From the NCBI GenBank assembly GCA_027117675.1, contig JAJAYM010000134.1, forward strand, positions 1 to 12,876: a stretch of 12,876 nt of DNA, read 5' to 3'. Positions 1 through 7,890 of this stretch are shown here, piece by piece. Origin of the DNA: Actinomycetes bacterium (GTDB lineage Bacteria > Actinomycetota > Actinomycetes > JAHEKZ01). The position numbers and the translations under genes were made by a program. The notes under the pieces were generated by a model, which saw only the letters and a list, made by a program, of their open reading frames with translations, was not told where the DNA came from and did no database searches. Every line of letters begins with the position of its first letter. Positions within the stretch are counted from its first letter, which is position 1.

Positions 1-1061
1 GTGGGCACTCCAATACTCCCTGCGCCGGAGTCAGTGATATTGCTGAGCTGCCGCGTATCGGGGTCGATGGTGTAAAGGCGGAGACCTGCTCGGTAGACCG
101 CGACGACGTCGCGCGTCTGGCCGCCGATGTTTACCCCGGTGCGAACGTCGACGTTTCCGAAGAAGCCCTCTTCGATCCGCTGGATCAGTTGTCCTTGCAT
201 GTCGTACACGTCGAGCGCGCCCCCCTTGTCGTTGGCGATCACCACCGACTGGGAGGGATCGGTCGGGTGCGGCCAGATCGCCGGGTCGTCCGCTGCGTCC
301 CCGGAGTGGAGCACGGGCTCGGTTTCGACCGTCGCCGTTGTCCCGAAGTCCACTGGTGGAGGCGTGGGTTCGGGCACCCCGGTGCCGAGGTCGACCTGGA
401 CGAACGCGTCGTCCAGCAGACCGAGGTACTGGTCAGGGTCGGCCAGGGTGCCGGCACCTTTGGAGCCGACGAGGTAGGGCTTGGCGCTGCTCACCGATCC
501 GGTTGGCCCTGTTCCGGTGGCGATGATGTCTCCGTCGAGACGAATCTGCACCTGGTTGCCGACGCGGGCGCAGACCACTTGGTGCCAGTCGCCGTTCGCG
601 GCGACGACTGCTCCGTTGGTGAAGACGTGCTGGATCCCCGTCGAACCCGACACCCGGCAGCTGAACTGTGCTGCGCCACCCACGGGGTGCACCGACAGCT
701 TCCACTGACGATCCCCCCAGTTCCCCTTCTGCATGACGTTCCATGCGCCAACTCCGCGAGTCAGCGCGATCCGAGCGCCGAACGAGAAGTCGGCGGTACC
801 GGGGTTGAGTGATGGTCGATCTGGTGTCTGGACGACGCTACGCCCGCGAAAATCGAGCCATCCGGCGTCGGTCGCACCAACCTCTCCCCACAGGGTGGTG
901 CCGGTTCCGTAGGGGTCGAAGGCAACAGCGCCAGGAGAAAAGGTGAGCTCGGAGACCAACACGCTCTCAGCACTGGCCGCAGCGACCAGAGCCACCACGG
1001 AGGTCAGTGCCACGCCGCCTGCGGCGAGTGCGGTAAGCGGACGAGCCAAACGGTTGCGCAT
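1..1061 (-). CDS. Secreted LamG-domain beta-propeller phytase (3-phytase), 3' end beyond window
   Basis: The reading frame is open from an ATG at 1061 to the window edge: 353 codons with no stop, C-terminus missing. The first 31 residues form a signal peptide (Arg-rich start, hydrophobic core, cleavage likely after ASA at 29-31), so the protein is exported. Residues about 40-225 resemble a LamG/concanavalin-A-like jelly roll, including an NGDWHQVVCARVG stretch and an IRLDG strand. A Pro-rich linker (PEPTPPP, 230-236) leads to a second domain whose opening, with DDPAIWPHPTDPSQS at 258-272 and a following DKGGALDVYDMQG, is the characteristic start of beta-propeller phytases. That family is Ca-dependent and releases phosphate from phytate. 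The LamG part could bind a carbohydrate or surface, which is inference. GGGGG at 1066-1070, four bases upstream, supports the start. Its closest upstream neighbour on the same strand is 145 bases away, so it probably has its own promoter. Confidence 0.85.
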   Translation of the reverse strand, partial: MRNRLARPLTALAAGGVALTSVVALVAAASAESVLVSELTFSPGAVAFDPYGTGTTLWGEVGATDAGWLDFRGRSVVQTPDRPSLNPGTADFSFGARIALTRGVGAWNVMQKGNWGDRQWKLSVHPVGGAAQFSCRVSGSTGIQHVFTNGAVVAANGDWHQVVCARVGNQVQIRLDGDIIATGTGPTGSVSSAKPYLVGSKGAGTLADPDQYLGLLDDAFVQVDLGTGVPEPTPPPVDFGTTATVETEPVLHSGDAADDPAIWPHPTDPSQSVVIANDKGGALDVYDMQGQLIQRIEEGFFGNVDVRTGVNIGGQTRDVVAVYRAGLRLYTIDPDTRQLSNITDSGAGSIGVP

Positions 1062-1206
1062 TGTTCCCCCAACTCCGGTGGCGTTGGCCCGATTGTGGCC
1101 CGATCCTTTCACGGGTGGGGACTGGATCGATGGCAGTGGCGGATATCAGCGGCGCTCACTACTCATCGGCGTTTTGCGACCACAGAGAGTGCACCTTGCG
1201 TGATCG

Positions 1207-1629
1207 TTACGGGGTCAGCGCCGTCCGGATGGAGTCAATGGCATCGGCTTCGACCTTCGCACCCTCTGAGGCTGCGTCTGAGACGCGCTGAGCCAGCGAG
1301 AGGACCAACTCGCGGTAGTCGGCGAGGTCTTCGGGATCCTTGGCCGTCAATATCGCGACCGACTTGCGGAGCTCGGTAAGCGCCCCGTCTTTGAGCTCGG
1401 CCGGCGACGAGGTCACCTTCCAGCCGCTGCCGCGGGTGGACGTCAGCTCACGGGTGAGCTGGCTGGTTCCCTCCTTCGACTGGGTGGCCAGGAACTTCGC
1501 CAGCGCCCCAGTCTCCTTGAACGTCGAGGTGAAGCCTCGCTCACTGATCGACACCAACATGCCAGCTCCAGTGAGCCCCCTGTGCAGGGTGTTCCACTCG
1601 TCCTCGGTGAAGTCGGTCTTCGCAGCCAC
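1207..1629 (-). CDS. Conserved-looking hypothetical protein, 140 aa, soluble, helical
   Basis: The GTG start at 1629 has a good ribosome site (GAGGAG at 1635-1640, five-base spacer), and the stop is TAA. The product is 140 residues with no signal peptide or membrane segment. Its composition is helix-forming and rich in Glu, Lys, Ala, Thr and Ser. It opens with FTEDEWNTL, an arrangement I associate with small uncharacterised bacterial proteins, but I cannot name the family. It is transcribed away from the LURP-one-like gene and toward the phytase. The 145-base gap to the phytase shows no clear terminator, so read-through is possible but not shown. The function is unknown. The coding call rests on the ribosome site, sensible amino-acid make-up and lack of a better frame. 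Confidence 0.72.
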   Translation of the reverse strand: MAAKTDFTEDEWNTLHRGLTGAGMLVSISERGFTSTFKETGALAKFLATQSKEGTSQLTRELTSTRGSGWKVTSSPAELKDGALTELRKSVAILTAKDPEDLADYRELVLSLAQRVSDAASEGAKVEADAIDSIRTALTP

Positions 1630-1691
1630 TGGTGCTCCTCGTTGTTCTGATCTCGATAACGCTGGTGGTGATGTGGGCCAACACTAACGAT

Positions 1692-1768
1692 CGCGCGTCC
1701 CCCTCGATCACCGTAGGGTTTTGGGTCCCGTTGGGACGCGCGGTTGGGAGGCGCCTACGGGACGCGCC
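1692..1768. repeat. Three copies of GGGACGCGC (one inverted) in a divergent intergenic region
   Basis: The 9-mer GGGACGCGC occurs at 1733-1741 and 1759-1767 on the + strand and, inverted, at 1693-1701. The first and second sites extend to a perfect 10-base inverted repeat (1692-1701 with 1733-1742). The overlapping hexamer TTGGGA also repeats at 1731-1736 and 1744-1749. The cluster lies between a leftward GTG start (1629) and a rightward ATG (1812), where a shared operator would be expected. No regulator can be named. GC-rich 9-mers can recur by chance in this background. Confidence 0.5.
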
Positions 1769-1774
1769 TTTCAC

Positions 1775-1780
1775 TAAGGT
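1775..1780 (+). promoter_or_regulatory. Possible -10 element for the LURP-one/gadB transcript
   Basis: TAAGGT fits the actinobacterial TANNNT pattern and stands 31 bases upstream of the ATG at 1812. The AAGGGAG ribosome site lies between them. I see no convincing -35 at the usual distance, so this is a weak call. The third copy of the 9-mer repeat ends seven bases upstream of it. Confidence 0.25.
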
Positions 1781-1811
1781 CGTGACGTTACTGCGACGAA
1801 GGGAGCAAGCC

Positions 1812-2327
1812 ATGGGTCTGCCGGACAGGCGAGGCGGCGAGTCGAAGCAGACGTTCCAGATGCGCGAGAAGGTTTTTGCCATCGGCGATGACTACTGGGT
1901 CGAAGACTCAGACGGCCAGAAGGTTTACAAGGTTGATGGTAAGGCCATCCGGTTCAGGGACACTTTCATCCTTGAGGCCGCCAGCGGCGCCGAGCTCGCG
2001 GTGATCAAGGAGAAGAAGCTGGCGGTCCGGGACACCATGACGATCGAGATCGGCGGACGCGAGGCCAAGGTCAAGAAACGACTGATCGGCATTCGTGACA
2101 GGTTCAACGTTGACTTCGACGAGGGTGATGACTACTCGGCTAAAGGGAACTTCGTCGACCATGAGTACGAGATCGAGCGCGACGGCGAGAAGGTCGCTGA
2201 GATCTCCAAGAAGTGGTTCCGAGTACGCGACACCTATGGGGTCGAGATCGACGGCGGCCAGGACGTCGCGCTGATCTTGGCCGTCACTGTTTGCATCGAC
2301 GCGATGTCTCACGACGTGGGCGACTGA
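1812..2327 (+). CDS. LURP-one-related (LOR/tubby-like) family protein, 171 aa
   Basis: I chose the ATG at 1812 over upstream codons because AAGGGAG (1799-1805) sits six bases before it and the upstream frame reads as low-quality protein. The product starts by describing itself as a typical LOR-family beta barrel: repeated short strands with F/Y-x-V/I pairs ([21 protein letters not shown], then repeated K-x-x-x-R-D-T/R-x-x-V/I-x-I/F-D/E motifs). It ends with a central-helix segment, [20 protein letters not shown], that matches the usual C-terminus of the family. Length is normal for bacterial members. The fold is related to tubby C-terminal domains and phospholipid scramblases; the bacterial role is not established. 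It ends 37 bases before gadB on the same strand, so the two may be cotranscribed. Confidence 0.85.
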   Translation: MGLPDRRGGESKQTFQMREKVFAIGDDYWVEDSDGQKVYKVDGKAIRFRDTFILEAASGAELAVIKEKKLAVRDTMTIEIGGREAKVKKRLIGIRDRFNVDFDEGDDYSAKGNFVDHEYEIERDGEKVAEISKKWFRVRDTYGVEIDGGQDVALILAVTVCIDAMSHDVGD

Positions 2328-2364
2328 CCACCTCGACGCTGACAACCCAACTGAAAGGGACGCA

Positions 2365-3759
2365 ATGCTTCACGAACGGCACCGTATCCGCGACAAGGGC
2401 GTTGATGAGATCTTCGCCTCCTCAGACGTGTCCGTCGTGCTGCCGAAGTACGCCATGCCGGAGAAGGAGCAGGATCCGCGGCACACCTATCAACTGGTGG
2501 CTGACGAGTTGATGCTTGATGGCAACTCGCGTCAGAACCTTGCCACCTTCTGCCAGACCTGGCTGGAGCCGGAGGTCCACGCACTGATGGACCTGACCAT
2601 GGACAAGAACATGGTCGACAAGGACGAGTACCCGCGGACAGCTGAGCTCGAAGAGCGCTGCGTGCACATGCTCGCAGACTTGTGGAACTCACCGGCGACC
2701 GAGAACTCGATCGGAACATCGACAACGGGCTCCAGCGAAGCGGCGATGCTCGGGGGAATGGCTCTGCTCTGGAACTGGCGGGCTCGGCGGCGGGCCGAGG
2801 GAAAGCCCACAGACCGCCCCAACCTCGTGACAGGCCCTGTTCAGGTCTGCTGGCACAAGTTCACTCGCTACTGGGACGTTGAACACCGTGAGATCCCGAT
2901 GGAAGGCGACCGGCTCATCATGACGCCGGAGGAGGTTCTCAAGCGGGTCGACGAGAACACGATCGGCGTCGTGCCGACGTTGGGCGTGACATTCACCGGC
3001 GACTTCGAACCGGTGGAGGATGTCCATCGCGCGCTCGACCGTTTACAGTCGGAAACCGGGCTCGATCTGCCGATGCATGTTGACGGTGCAAGTGGAGCTT
3101 TCCTTGCACCCTTCACGGCGCCACACCTGACGTGGGACTTCCGCCTCCCAAGGGTGAAGTCGATCAATGCCTCAGGGCATAAGTTCGGCCTCTCCCCGCT
3201 TAGTGTCGGTTGGATCGTGTGGCGGAGCAAGGAAGACCTGCCGGAAGAACTCGTCTTCGACGTGAACTACCTCGGCGGGAACATGCCAACGTTTGCGCTG
3301 AACTTCTCGCGTCCCGGTGGTCAGATCGCAGTGCAGTATTACAACTTCTCACGACTCGGTCGTGAGGGTTACCGCAAGATCCACCAGCAGTGCTACGACA
3401 TCGCGATGTACCTCGCCGAGGAGATCGACCGGCTGGGGCCGTTCGAGATCTTGAGCAATGGAGACCCGCATAAAGGAATCCCGGCGATCTCGTGGAAACT
3501 CAAGGAGGGCGTCGACCATGGGTTCACCCTGTTCGACCTCGCCGTCGGGCTACGCGCGAAGGGGTGGAAGGTGCCCGCTTACACCATGCCGGCCAACCGC
3601 GAGGACATGGCCGTTCAACGGATCTTGGTGCGTCACGGCTTCAGTCGTGATCTAGCAAGCTTGCTGATGAACGACTATCGGGACGCGTTGAGCCACTTCG
3701 ATCGGCACCCGATTGTCCACCCACTGACCGAGGCGGAGGCAGGTGGCTTCTGCCACTAG
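2365..3759 (+). CDS. gadB: Glutamate decarboxylase (PLP-dependent)
   Basis: This cytoplasmic PLP enzyme converts glutamate to GABA and CO2, consuming a proton. The complete 464-residue frame has a GAAAGGGA ribosome site (2353-2360) four bases before the ATG. The PLP lysine is K273 in the SGHKFGL motif, and the aspartate that pairs with the cofactor nitrogen is D240 in [24 protein letters not shown] (117-131) is the substrate/cofactor-binding segment typical of group II decarboxylases. Length equals that of the E. coli enzymes. The C-terminus ends in GFCH; a terminal histidine is found in many acid-regulated members, but regulation here is unproven. No intact glutamate/GABA antiporter is visible; only an MFS remnant lies next to it. 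The stop is TAG, and the 3' end overlaps the convergent remnant by 119 bases. Confidence 0.96.
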   Translation: MLHERHRIRDKGVDEIFASSDVSVVLPKYAMPEKEQDPRHTYQLVADELMLDGNSRQNLATFCQTWLEPEVHALMDLTMDKNMVDKDEYPRTAELEERCVHMLADLWNSPATENSIGTSTTGSSEAAMLGGMALLWNWRARRRAEGKPTDRPNLVTGPVQVCWHKFTRYWDVEHREIPMEGDRLIMTPEEVLKRVDENTIGVVPTLGVTFTGDFEPVEDVHRALDRLQSETGLDLPMHVDGASGAFLAPFTAPHLTWDFRLPRVKSINASGHKFGLSPLSVGWIVWRSKEDLPEELVFDVNYLGGNMPTFALNFSRPGGQIAVQYYNFSRLGREGYRKIHQQCYDIAMYLAEEIDRLGPFEILSNGDPHKGIPAISWKLKEGVDHGFTLFDLAVGLRAKGWKVPAYTMPANREDMAVQRILVRHGFSRDLASLLMNDYRDALSHFDRHPIVHPLTEAEAGGFCH

Positions 3760-3982
3760 ACGCAGAGTCAGTCTCGTCGTACGACGCGACCAGGGTGTTC
3801 TCTTGGTCCTTGCGGGGGAACTTCCACGCAACAAGGCCGGCTCCAAGCAGCACCGCAACGATCCCAGTCGTGTAGGCCACCTGGTCGCCCTGAAGGAAGG
3901 ACTCTCGGACCGCGTTCATGATGGCTAGTGAGTCCTTCGGGTACTGCGCAGCGATCTTGGTGCAGTTGCCCGGTGAGGGCAC
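3641..3982 (-). pseudogene. C-terminal remnant of a DHA2-type MFS transporter (probable pseudogene)
   Basis: The leftward frame, readable from a GTG at 3982 (no stop back to 4049), encodes one clear membrane helix, VAYTTGIVAVLLGAGLVAW. It is preceded by an AVRESFLQGDQ segment and followed by FPRKDQENTLVASYDETD. In my knowledge this run (a F-x-x-G-D-Q stretch, last helix, short charged tail) is the end of 14-helix drug:H+ antiporter-2 family transporters. The other 13 helices are absent: upstream sequence is the start of the lipoprotein gene on the other strand. From about 3759 downward the frame is only antisense of gadB, so the original stop is also lost. No ribosome site precedes the GTG. 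An alternative is a small one-helix membrane protein of about 113 residues. Confidence 0.55.
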
Positions 3983-4018
3983 CGTCCTTAGGGGGGTGAT
4001 CGCTGCGATGATGCGCAG

Positions 4019-4378
4019 ATGAACCGCACCAGAATGGTGATGGCCCTGTCATTCGCCGTGTTGATTGCCGGCTGTGGATCGAGCGGCGAGCAGCAGGTCG
4101 AGCAGATGACCGAGACGCTGGTTCGCACCGCCGCCTCGACCCAGGGGCAGGCCGAGCTCGCTGACGCCGATGTGGAAGTCTCCGGTCCCCTCTCTTGCCA
4201 GACAACGCCGAACGGCGACGAGATTGACGTTTCGTGCGCTGGGACGGCGTTGGACGGCCGGCCCGTCACGGTCCAGGGAACCGCCACCTCCTTGACTGGC
4301 GGCACCTCCGTCGCCGGCACTTTCGTGGGAACGGCCGGCGGGACGCAGGTGTTCACGCTCGACTGCCTGGGGTGCTGA
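4019..4378 (+). CDS. Small secreted lipoprotein, unknown function
   Basis: A 119-residue protein with a lipoprotein signal: charged start, hydrophobic core and lipobox LIAGC with lipidated Cys19. The mature part begins with a Gln/Glu-rich helix and continues with two extended segments holding paired cysteines (SC at 59-60, SC at 72-73, and CLGC at 116-119), probably disulfide-bonded outside the membrane. This resembles small actinobacterial lipoproteins with alternating DG and GT turns, but I cannot assign a named family with certainty. The ATG at 4019 lacks a clear ribosome site; a G-run at 3991-3996 is too far away. Two overlapping ATGs at 4008 and 4011 open a tiny frame ending at the start codon, so the start is less secure than the gene. 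Confidence 0.75.
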   Translation: MNRTRMVMALSFAVLIAGCGSSGEQQVEQMTETLVRTAASTQGQAELADADVEVSGPLSCQTTPNGDEIDVSCAGTALDGRPVTVQGTATSLTGGTSVAGTFVGTAGGTQVFTLDCLGC

Positions 4379-4552
4379 CCGGCGGCGGCGTGAACGGGAG
4401 TTGGCTGCGGCACTCGCCGGGCGATCACCGGACAGCTGGTGGTCGGTTTCGCTAGCGGCGCTCCTCTTCTCGCTGTTTGGGCCCGTCACCCATTCTCTGC
4501 TGGCGAGGTTCGCGCTTCTGTTCGGATGGGTCGGCGCGAGTCACCGTCGAAG

Positions 4553-5424
4553 TCAGCGATTTCGAGCATGGCCACCGAACCGTCCGTAGTCGACGTAGTC
4601 GACATAGATCGACTTGACGCCACGCATCATCGACTCGACGACCTGCGCAGTGTTGAGGTCGCGGAGGAGGACATTAGTAACGCCCCGTAGCAACACATAG
4701 CTACCGCGCCGGTTGACCCTAGGTTCGATGCCACGACGCCGCTGCTGTCGCGCCTGGTACAGCTCATTTGAGCATCTCGGCCACGGTCATCACGATCGCG
4801 CGGACCAATCCTGCTGGATGGGTGAAGAACGCGGCGTAGGACCTTGATGGGGCCAACCCCTGCTTGGGCTGCTTCATCCCGCTCATGGTGAGCAGCGAGA
4901 TCGGTGCGTCCCCGGAGAACAGGTTGGCGATGCTCACCCCATCGTCGGCGAGGAGCCCCATGCCATCGCTCCCCGCGACTCGATCAGCGCCGCGTCGGGG
5001 GGGTGGTTGGCCACCACCAGATCGCCCGTCTCCTTCTCATACCAGCGGAACGCAGGGATGTTGTCGTTGTTGCCGTGCAGAATCCCCGCTTGGCTGACCG
5101 GCGTCGTCGAAGGCAGGGCGGCGACCCAGGCATCCATTCGGTGGGTGCCGGTGCGCAGCCAACGGCTGATGGTCGGCACATTCCCGGCCTGAACGTGCCA
5201 GCGGAGGACTGGTTCAGGTACGCCGTCAAACGGTAGGAAGAGCCCGCCTGGTTCCTCGAACTTCTCGTCAGGCATATCTCGCATGCTCATCCGTGCGGCA
5301 GGACCAACAGGTAGTTCTAGCTGTTGGCAGAGAAGAGCCACGTGAGCGCCGCCGCCACGATGGCGTAAATCCACGAGGCCAGGAAGGTCTCCCAGAAGTC
5401 GCCGACCACCATCCCCGGCCGAGC
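4553..5424 (-). pseudogene. Decayed holin-like membrane / alkaline-phosphatase-fold phosphodiesterase gene
   Basis: Read leftward, four pieces of one protein follow in order. Piece 1 (about 5424-5320) is a membrane helix: GDFWETFLASWIYAIVAAAL then TWLFSANS; it is followed by TAG at 5319-5317 and NYLLV in the same frame. Piece 2 (from about 5300 to 4934) resumes in another frame at ARMSMRDMPDEKFEEPG, then FLPFDGVPEPVL, SQAGILHGNNDNIPAFRWYEKETG and HPPDAALIESRG. Piece 3 (about 4961-4764) shifts again: GLLADDGVSIANLFSGDAP to TVAEMLK. Piece 4 (about 4765-4553) shifts by one base: ELYQARQQRRRG to IYVDYVDYG, then stops. Order and motifs match actinobacterial fusions of a phage-holin-like membrane domain with a nucleotide-pyrophosphatase-like domain (usually about 650 residues). 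The first helices and the C-terminal part are absent. One stop, three frameshifts and two truncations make it non-functional unless the assembly is poor. Confidence 0.72.
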
Positions 5425-5645
5425 TCGACATGGCGATCTTCGAAGGAGCCTCGTCGGGCATCCTGGACGAGGACGACATCAGCGAAGCAGCAGCGGCCGT
5501 CGAGGGTGGTAGCTCAGCGGCGCTACTCGTGTACGAAAACCGTTGGGCAGCCCCGTTCGCGGCGGCCGTCCGTCGTGGTGGTGGCCAGTTGGTCGCTTTC
5601 GGACGCATCCCCATCCAGGCGCTGGTCGCCGTCCTCGACGCCTGA
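5418..5645 (+). pseudogene. 3' half of a DUF6325-like gene (5'-truncated)
   Basis: The frame encodes about 75 residues beginning AELDMAIFEGASSGILDEDD and ending GRIPIQALVAVLDA, with an internal ENRWAAPFAAAVRRGGGQLV segment. I recognise this as the C-terminal half of the DUF6325 family, usually about 140 residues. The N-terminal half is missing and the sequence immediately upstream belongs to a different gene on the opposite strand. The ATG at 5430 has no ribosome site and falls inside the conserved region, so translation as a functional protein is unlikely. In related genomes this family is, as I recall, followed by a SHOCT protein gene, as here (26-base gap). The remaining frame has no stop or shift, so truncation may be recent. 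Confidence 0.65.
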
Positions 5646-5671
5646 TCACCATTTGACCTAGGAGGACACTC

Positions 5672-5935
5672 ATGCCAGGACTGATCCGCGGGGTTGCTCG
5701 AACCGCTGTCATCGCAGGAACTGCAACGCACGTCTCCAACAACGTCTCCAGGCGTTAGGCCAACAAGTGGGCCAACCAGGAGCAGCAAGGTCAGGCGCAG
5801 CAGCAGGAAGCGCCGCCGCCCCCGGCCGCAGCGCGAGACCCCATCGCACAGTTGAAGTCACTCGGTGAACTCCACGCGCAGGGAATCCTCACTGACGAAG
5901 AGTTCGCGGCCCAGAAGGCCAAGATCCTCGGCTGA
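5672..5935 (+). pseudogene. SHOCT-domain protein gene with in-frame amber stop
   Basis: The ATG at 5672 has a GGAGG site (5661-5665) six bases upstream. The N-terminus MPGLIRGVARTAVIAGTAT then HVSNNVSRR is typical of small actinobacterial SHOCT proteins. TAG at 5756-5758 interrupts after residue 28. The same frame continues through a Gln/Pro-rich linker to a complete C-terminal SHOCT motif (SLGELHAQGILTDEEFAAQK) and a TGA at 5933. In relatives the interrupted position is usually Gln, so a CAG to TAG change is the simplest explanation. SHOCT motifs are short oligomerisation or membrane-associated helices; the role is unknown. Translation of the 28-residue piece alone would lose the domain. Confidence 0.78.
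5837..5914 (+). repeat. Direct repeat copy A (SHOCT-coding, 78 bases)
   Basis: By eye, 70 of 78 bases match the segment at 8310-8387, ungapped and in the same orientation and reading frame. The two copies flank the S9 peptidase and the two-helix membrane protein genes. Differences fall at eight positions, giving five conservative residue changes and two silent codons, which suggests diverged paralogues kept as protein-coding for some time. Confidence 0.85.
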
Positions 5936-5987
5936 CCTTGATGCGGCGCAGTTGTCCCGGGCGGATGTCGCTGACAAGGTGATCATC

Positions 5988-7793
5988 ATGACGAGTGATG
6001 ACGTACCCCGGTGGGAGCAGCGACTGCGGGCACCACAGATCCCACCCTGGACACTGCTCGGTAGTGCGGCGGTCTGGCCACGCGACGTGTCCTCGCCGGC
6101 CGTCGTCATGGCAAACCTCAGCGGACGCGTGGAGGCCCATGTCTACGAGCCCGGCGATGAACCGTCACCCCTGACCCAGGTCACCGACCGACCCCAGGGC
6201 ACCTTGGGTGCAGCGATGACTCCCGACGGTGCGGCGGTTCTCTGGTTCGACGACACAGGAGGCAGCGAAGTCGGGCGCTGGGTGCGACAGCCGCGGGACG
6301 GAGGTGCCTCGACGGTGCTCGCCGCCGACCTGCCTTCAGGTTTCATGGCTGGGATCGCACCGACGTCCGATGGCGGTGGCGTCGTCGGGTACCTCGGCGA
6401 GAGTGGGATGACGATCATCTCGGCTGATCCGACGGGTGCCGCACATGTTGTGACCGAGTTTCCGGACGCAGGGCAGGTCGCGACCACCGATGGTGATGAG
6501 CAACATGTCCTGGTAGCGGTTGCCCCTGGTGGCGACTGGCAACGCATGGGCGCGCGAGTGATTCGACTGACGGATGGGGTGACCACGGCCGAGCGGTTCA
6601 ACGCCCGGGGAGAGTTCTTGCCCGTTGGATTCGACCCGGCGGATGCGTCGCGGGTGCTGGTGGTCGACAACAGCGGTGGACAACCGCGTCCGGCCCTGTG
6701 GGACCTTGCCGAGGACCAATTACACGAACTGTCGATTGACCTTGACGGTGACATCGCGGCGAGCTGGTACCCGAACGGTTCCGCGCTGCTGGTGACAGCT
6801 CTGCACAATGCGCGCCACACGTTGCACCGGTTCGAGATCGCCAGCGGTGAGCTGAAGTTGATCCCCACGCCCAGCGGTTGCATCGGCGCCGCATCCGCGC
6901 GACCGAACGGTGAGGTGCACGCTCTAGTGTCCAGTGCCGCGGCACCGCCAATGGTCTTCCGACTCGTCGGAGGAGACGCCGAGCCCCTGGTAGAACTTCC
7001 TGGCCCGCTTCCTCCTTCGTCGACTACCGTCGAGGATGTTTTCGTCGAAGGCCCTGGTGGGACGGTTCACGCTTTGCTCCGACTACCCCAGAACGCGAGC
7101 GGGTCGCTGCCGATGGTCGTCGCAGTGCACGGAGGTCCGACCTTCCAGGACTACGACCTCTGGAACACGACCGTGGCGTCGTACGTCGACCTCGGCTATG
7201 CGGTGCTGAGCGTCAACTACCGGGGGTCGACCGGGTACGGGGCTGCGTGGCGCGAGGCGTTGCATGGCCGGCTGGGGTTCATCGAGTTGGAGGACGTCAC
7301 CGCAGTTCTCGACCACTTGGTGAGCCAGGGAGTCGTGGATGCTGGGCGACTATCGATCGCCGGCGGTTCGTGGGGCGGCTTCCTCACTCTGATGGCAGTC
7401 GGGACGCAACCGGAACGTTGGCGTTCGGGGATCGCGCTCGTCCCGGTCGCCGACCAGGCGAAGTGCGCCGAAGTCTCACCGCGCTTCATGCAGAGCTACC
7501 TCGAGTCACTCTTCGGCGGAACGATCAAGGAGATCCCTGAGGTCTTTGAGGCGTCCTCGCCGATCACGTATGTAGGCGACGTCCGTGCGCCGCTCTTTGT
7601 CAGCGCCGGGGTGAACGACCCGCGGTGTCCGGTGGAGCAGATCGACACCTACGTCGAGGCACTGCGCGCGGCCGGAGGTGACGTGCATTACCACCGCATC
7701 GACACTGGCCACGCGGTCCCCGACGTCGACACGATGGTTGACGAGCTCGCGCTCTTCCTGGACTTCCTGATACGCACCAACCCGCCTGGCTGA
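5988..7793 (+). CDS. S9 (prolyl oligopeptidase) family serine peptidase
   Basis: A 601-residue protein starting at the ATG at 5988, with AAGGTG (5975-5980) seven bases upstream; the open frame extends further upstream only into SHOCT-antiphase sequence. Residues to about 360 are a repetitive beta-propeller of WD-like blades with DG and PNG turns. The C-terminal alpha/beta hydrolase begins near the HGGP oxyanion motif (381-384) and NYRGSTGYG (410-418). The catalytic triad is visible: Ser461 in GGSWGGF, Asp544 in GVNDPRCP, and His575 in DTGHAVP. It therefore cleaves short peptides or acyl-peptides, or acts as a related esterase; the exact substrate cannot be read. There is no signal peptide, so it is cytoplasmic. 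It is intact, in contrast with the decayed genes on its left. Confidence 0.93.
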   Translation: MTSDDVPRWEQRLRAPQIPPWTLLGSAAVWPRDVSSPAVVMANLSGRVEAHVYEPGDEPSPLTQVTDRPQGTLGAAMTPDGAAVLWFDDTGGSEVGRWVRQPRDGGASTVLAADLPSGFMAGIAPTSDGGGVVGYLGESGMTIISADPTGAAHVVTEFPDAGQVATTDGDEQHVLVAVAPGGDWQRMGARVIRLTDGVTTAERFNARGEFLPVGFDPADASRVLVVDNSGGQPRPALWDLAEDQLHELSIDLDGDIAASWYPNGSALLVTALHNARHTLHRFEIASGELKLIPTPSGCIGAASARPNGEVHALVSSAAAPPMVFRLVGGDAEPLVELPGPLPPSSTTVEDVFVEGPGGTVHALLRLPQNASGSLPMVVAVHGGPTFQDYDLWNTTVASYVDLGYAVLSVNYRGSTGYGAAWREALHGRLGFIELEDVTAVLDHLVSQGVVDAGRLSIAGGSWGGFLTLMAVGTQPERWRSGIALVPVADQAKCAEVSPRFMQSYLESLFGGTIKEIPEVFEASSPITYVGDVRAPLFVSAGVNDPRCPVEQIDTYVEALRAAGGDVHYHRIDTGHAVPDVDTMVDELALFLDFLIRTNPPG

Positions 7794-7890
7794 CCCACCC
7801 CGAGTGACCGCACTGCCCGCGCTAATCGGCGCGCCGTCGGCCCACCCCTAAGACATGAACAGAAACACCGTCCTGCCTGGCACTCCGGTG

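Noticed and set aside
189..812. 207-codon rightward open frame
   Set aside because: It is the antisense of the phytase gene. The leftward frame has a signal peptide and recognisable LamG and phytase motifs.
4008..4022. Tiny upstream frame (ATG ATG CGC AGA TGA) overlapping the lipoprotein start
   Set aside because: Four sense codons with no good ribosome site. Coupled translation is possible but indistinguishable from chance.
4049..4489. 146-codon leftward open frame over the lipoprotein
   Set aside because: Arg/Ser-rich, no motifs, no ribosome site, antisense to a frame with a clear lipobox.
4486..4569. 27-codon leftward frame (MLEIADFDGDS...) just after the phosphodiesterase remnant
   Set aside because: Protein-like by eye but too short, unrecognised and without ribosome site; it may be a further shifted scrap of the same pseudogene.
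4401..4589. Short rightward frame with a hydrophobic stretch
   Set aside because: No ribosome site, runs into the antisense of the phosphodiesterase remnant, and no recognisable family.
6143..6883. 246-codon leftward frame
   Set aside because: Antisense shadow of the S9 peptidase propeller; composition is Ser/Arg/Pro-rich without motifs.
7860..7866. Third CAGAAAC heptamer upstream of the two-helix membrane protein
   Set aside because: Single copy with no 10-base partner and no link to the sugar locus; expected by chance.
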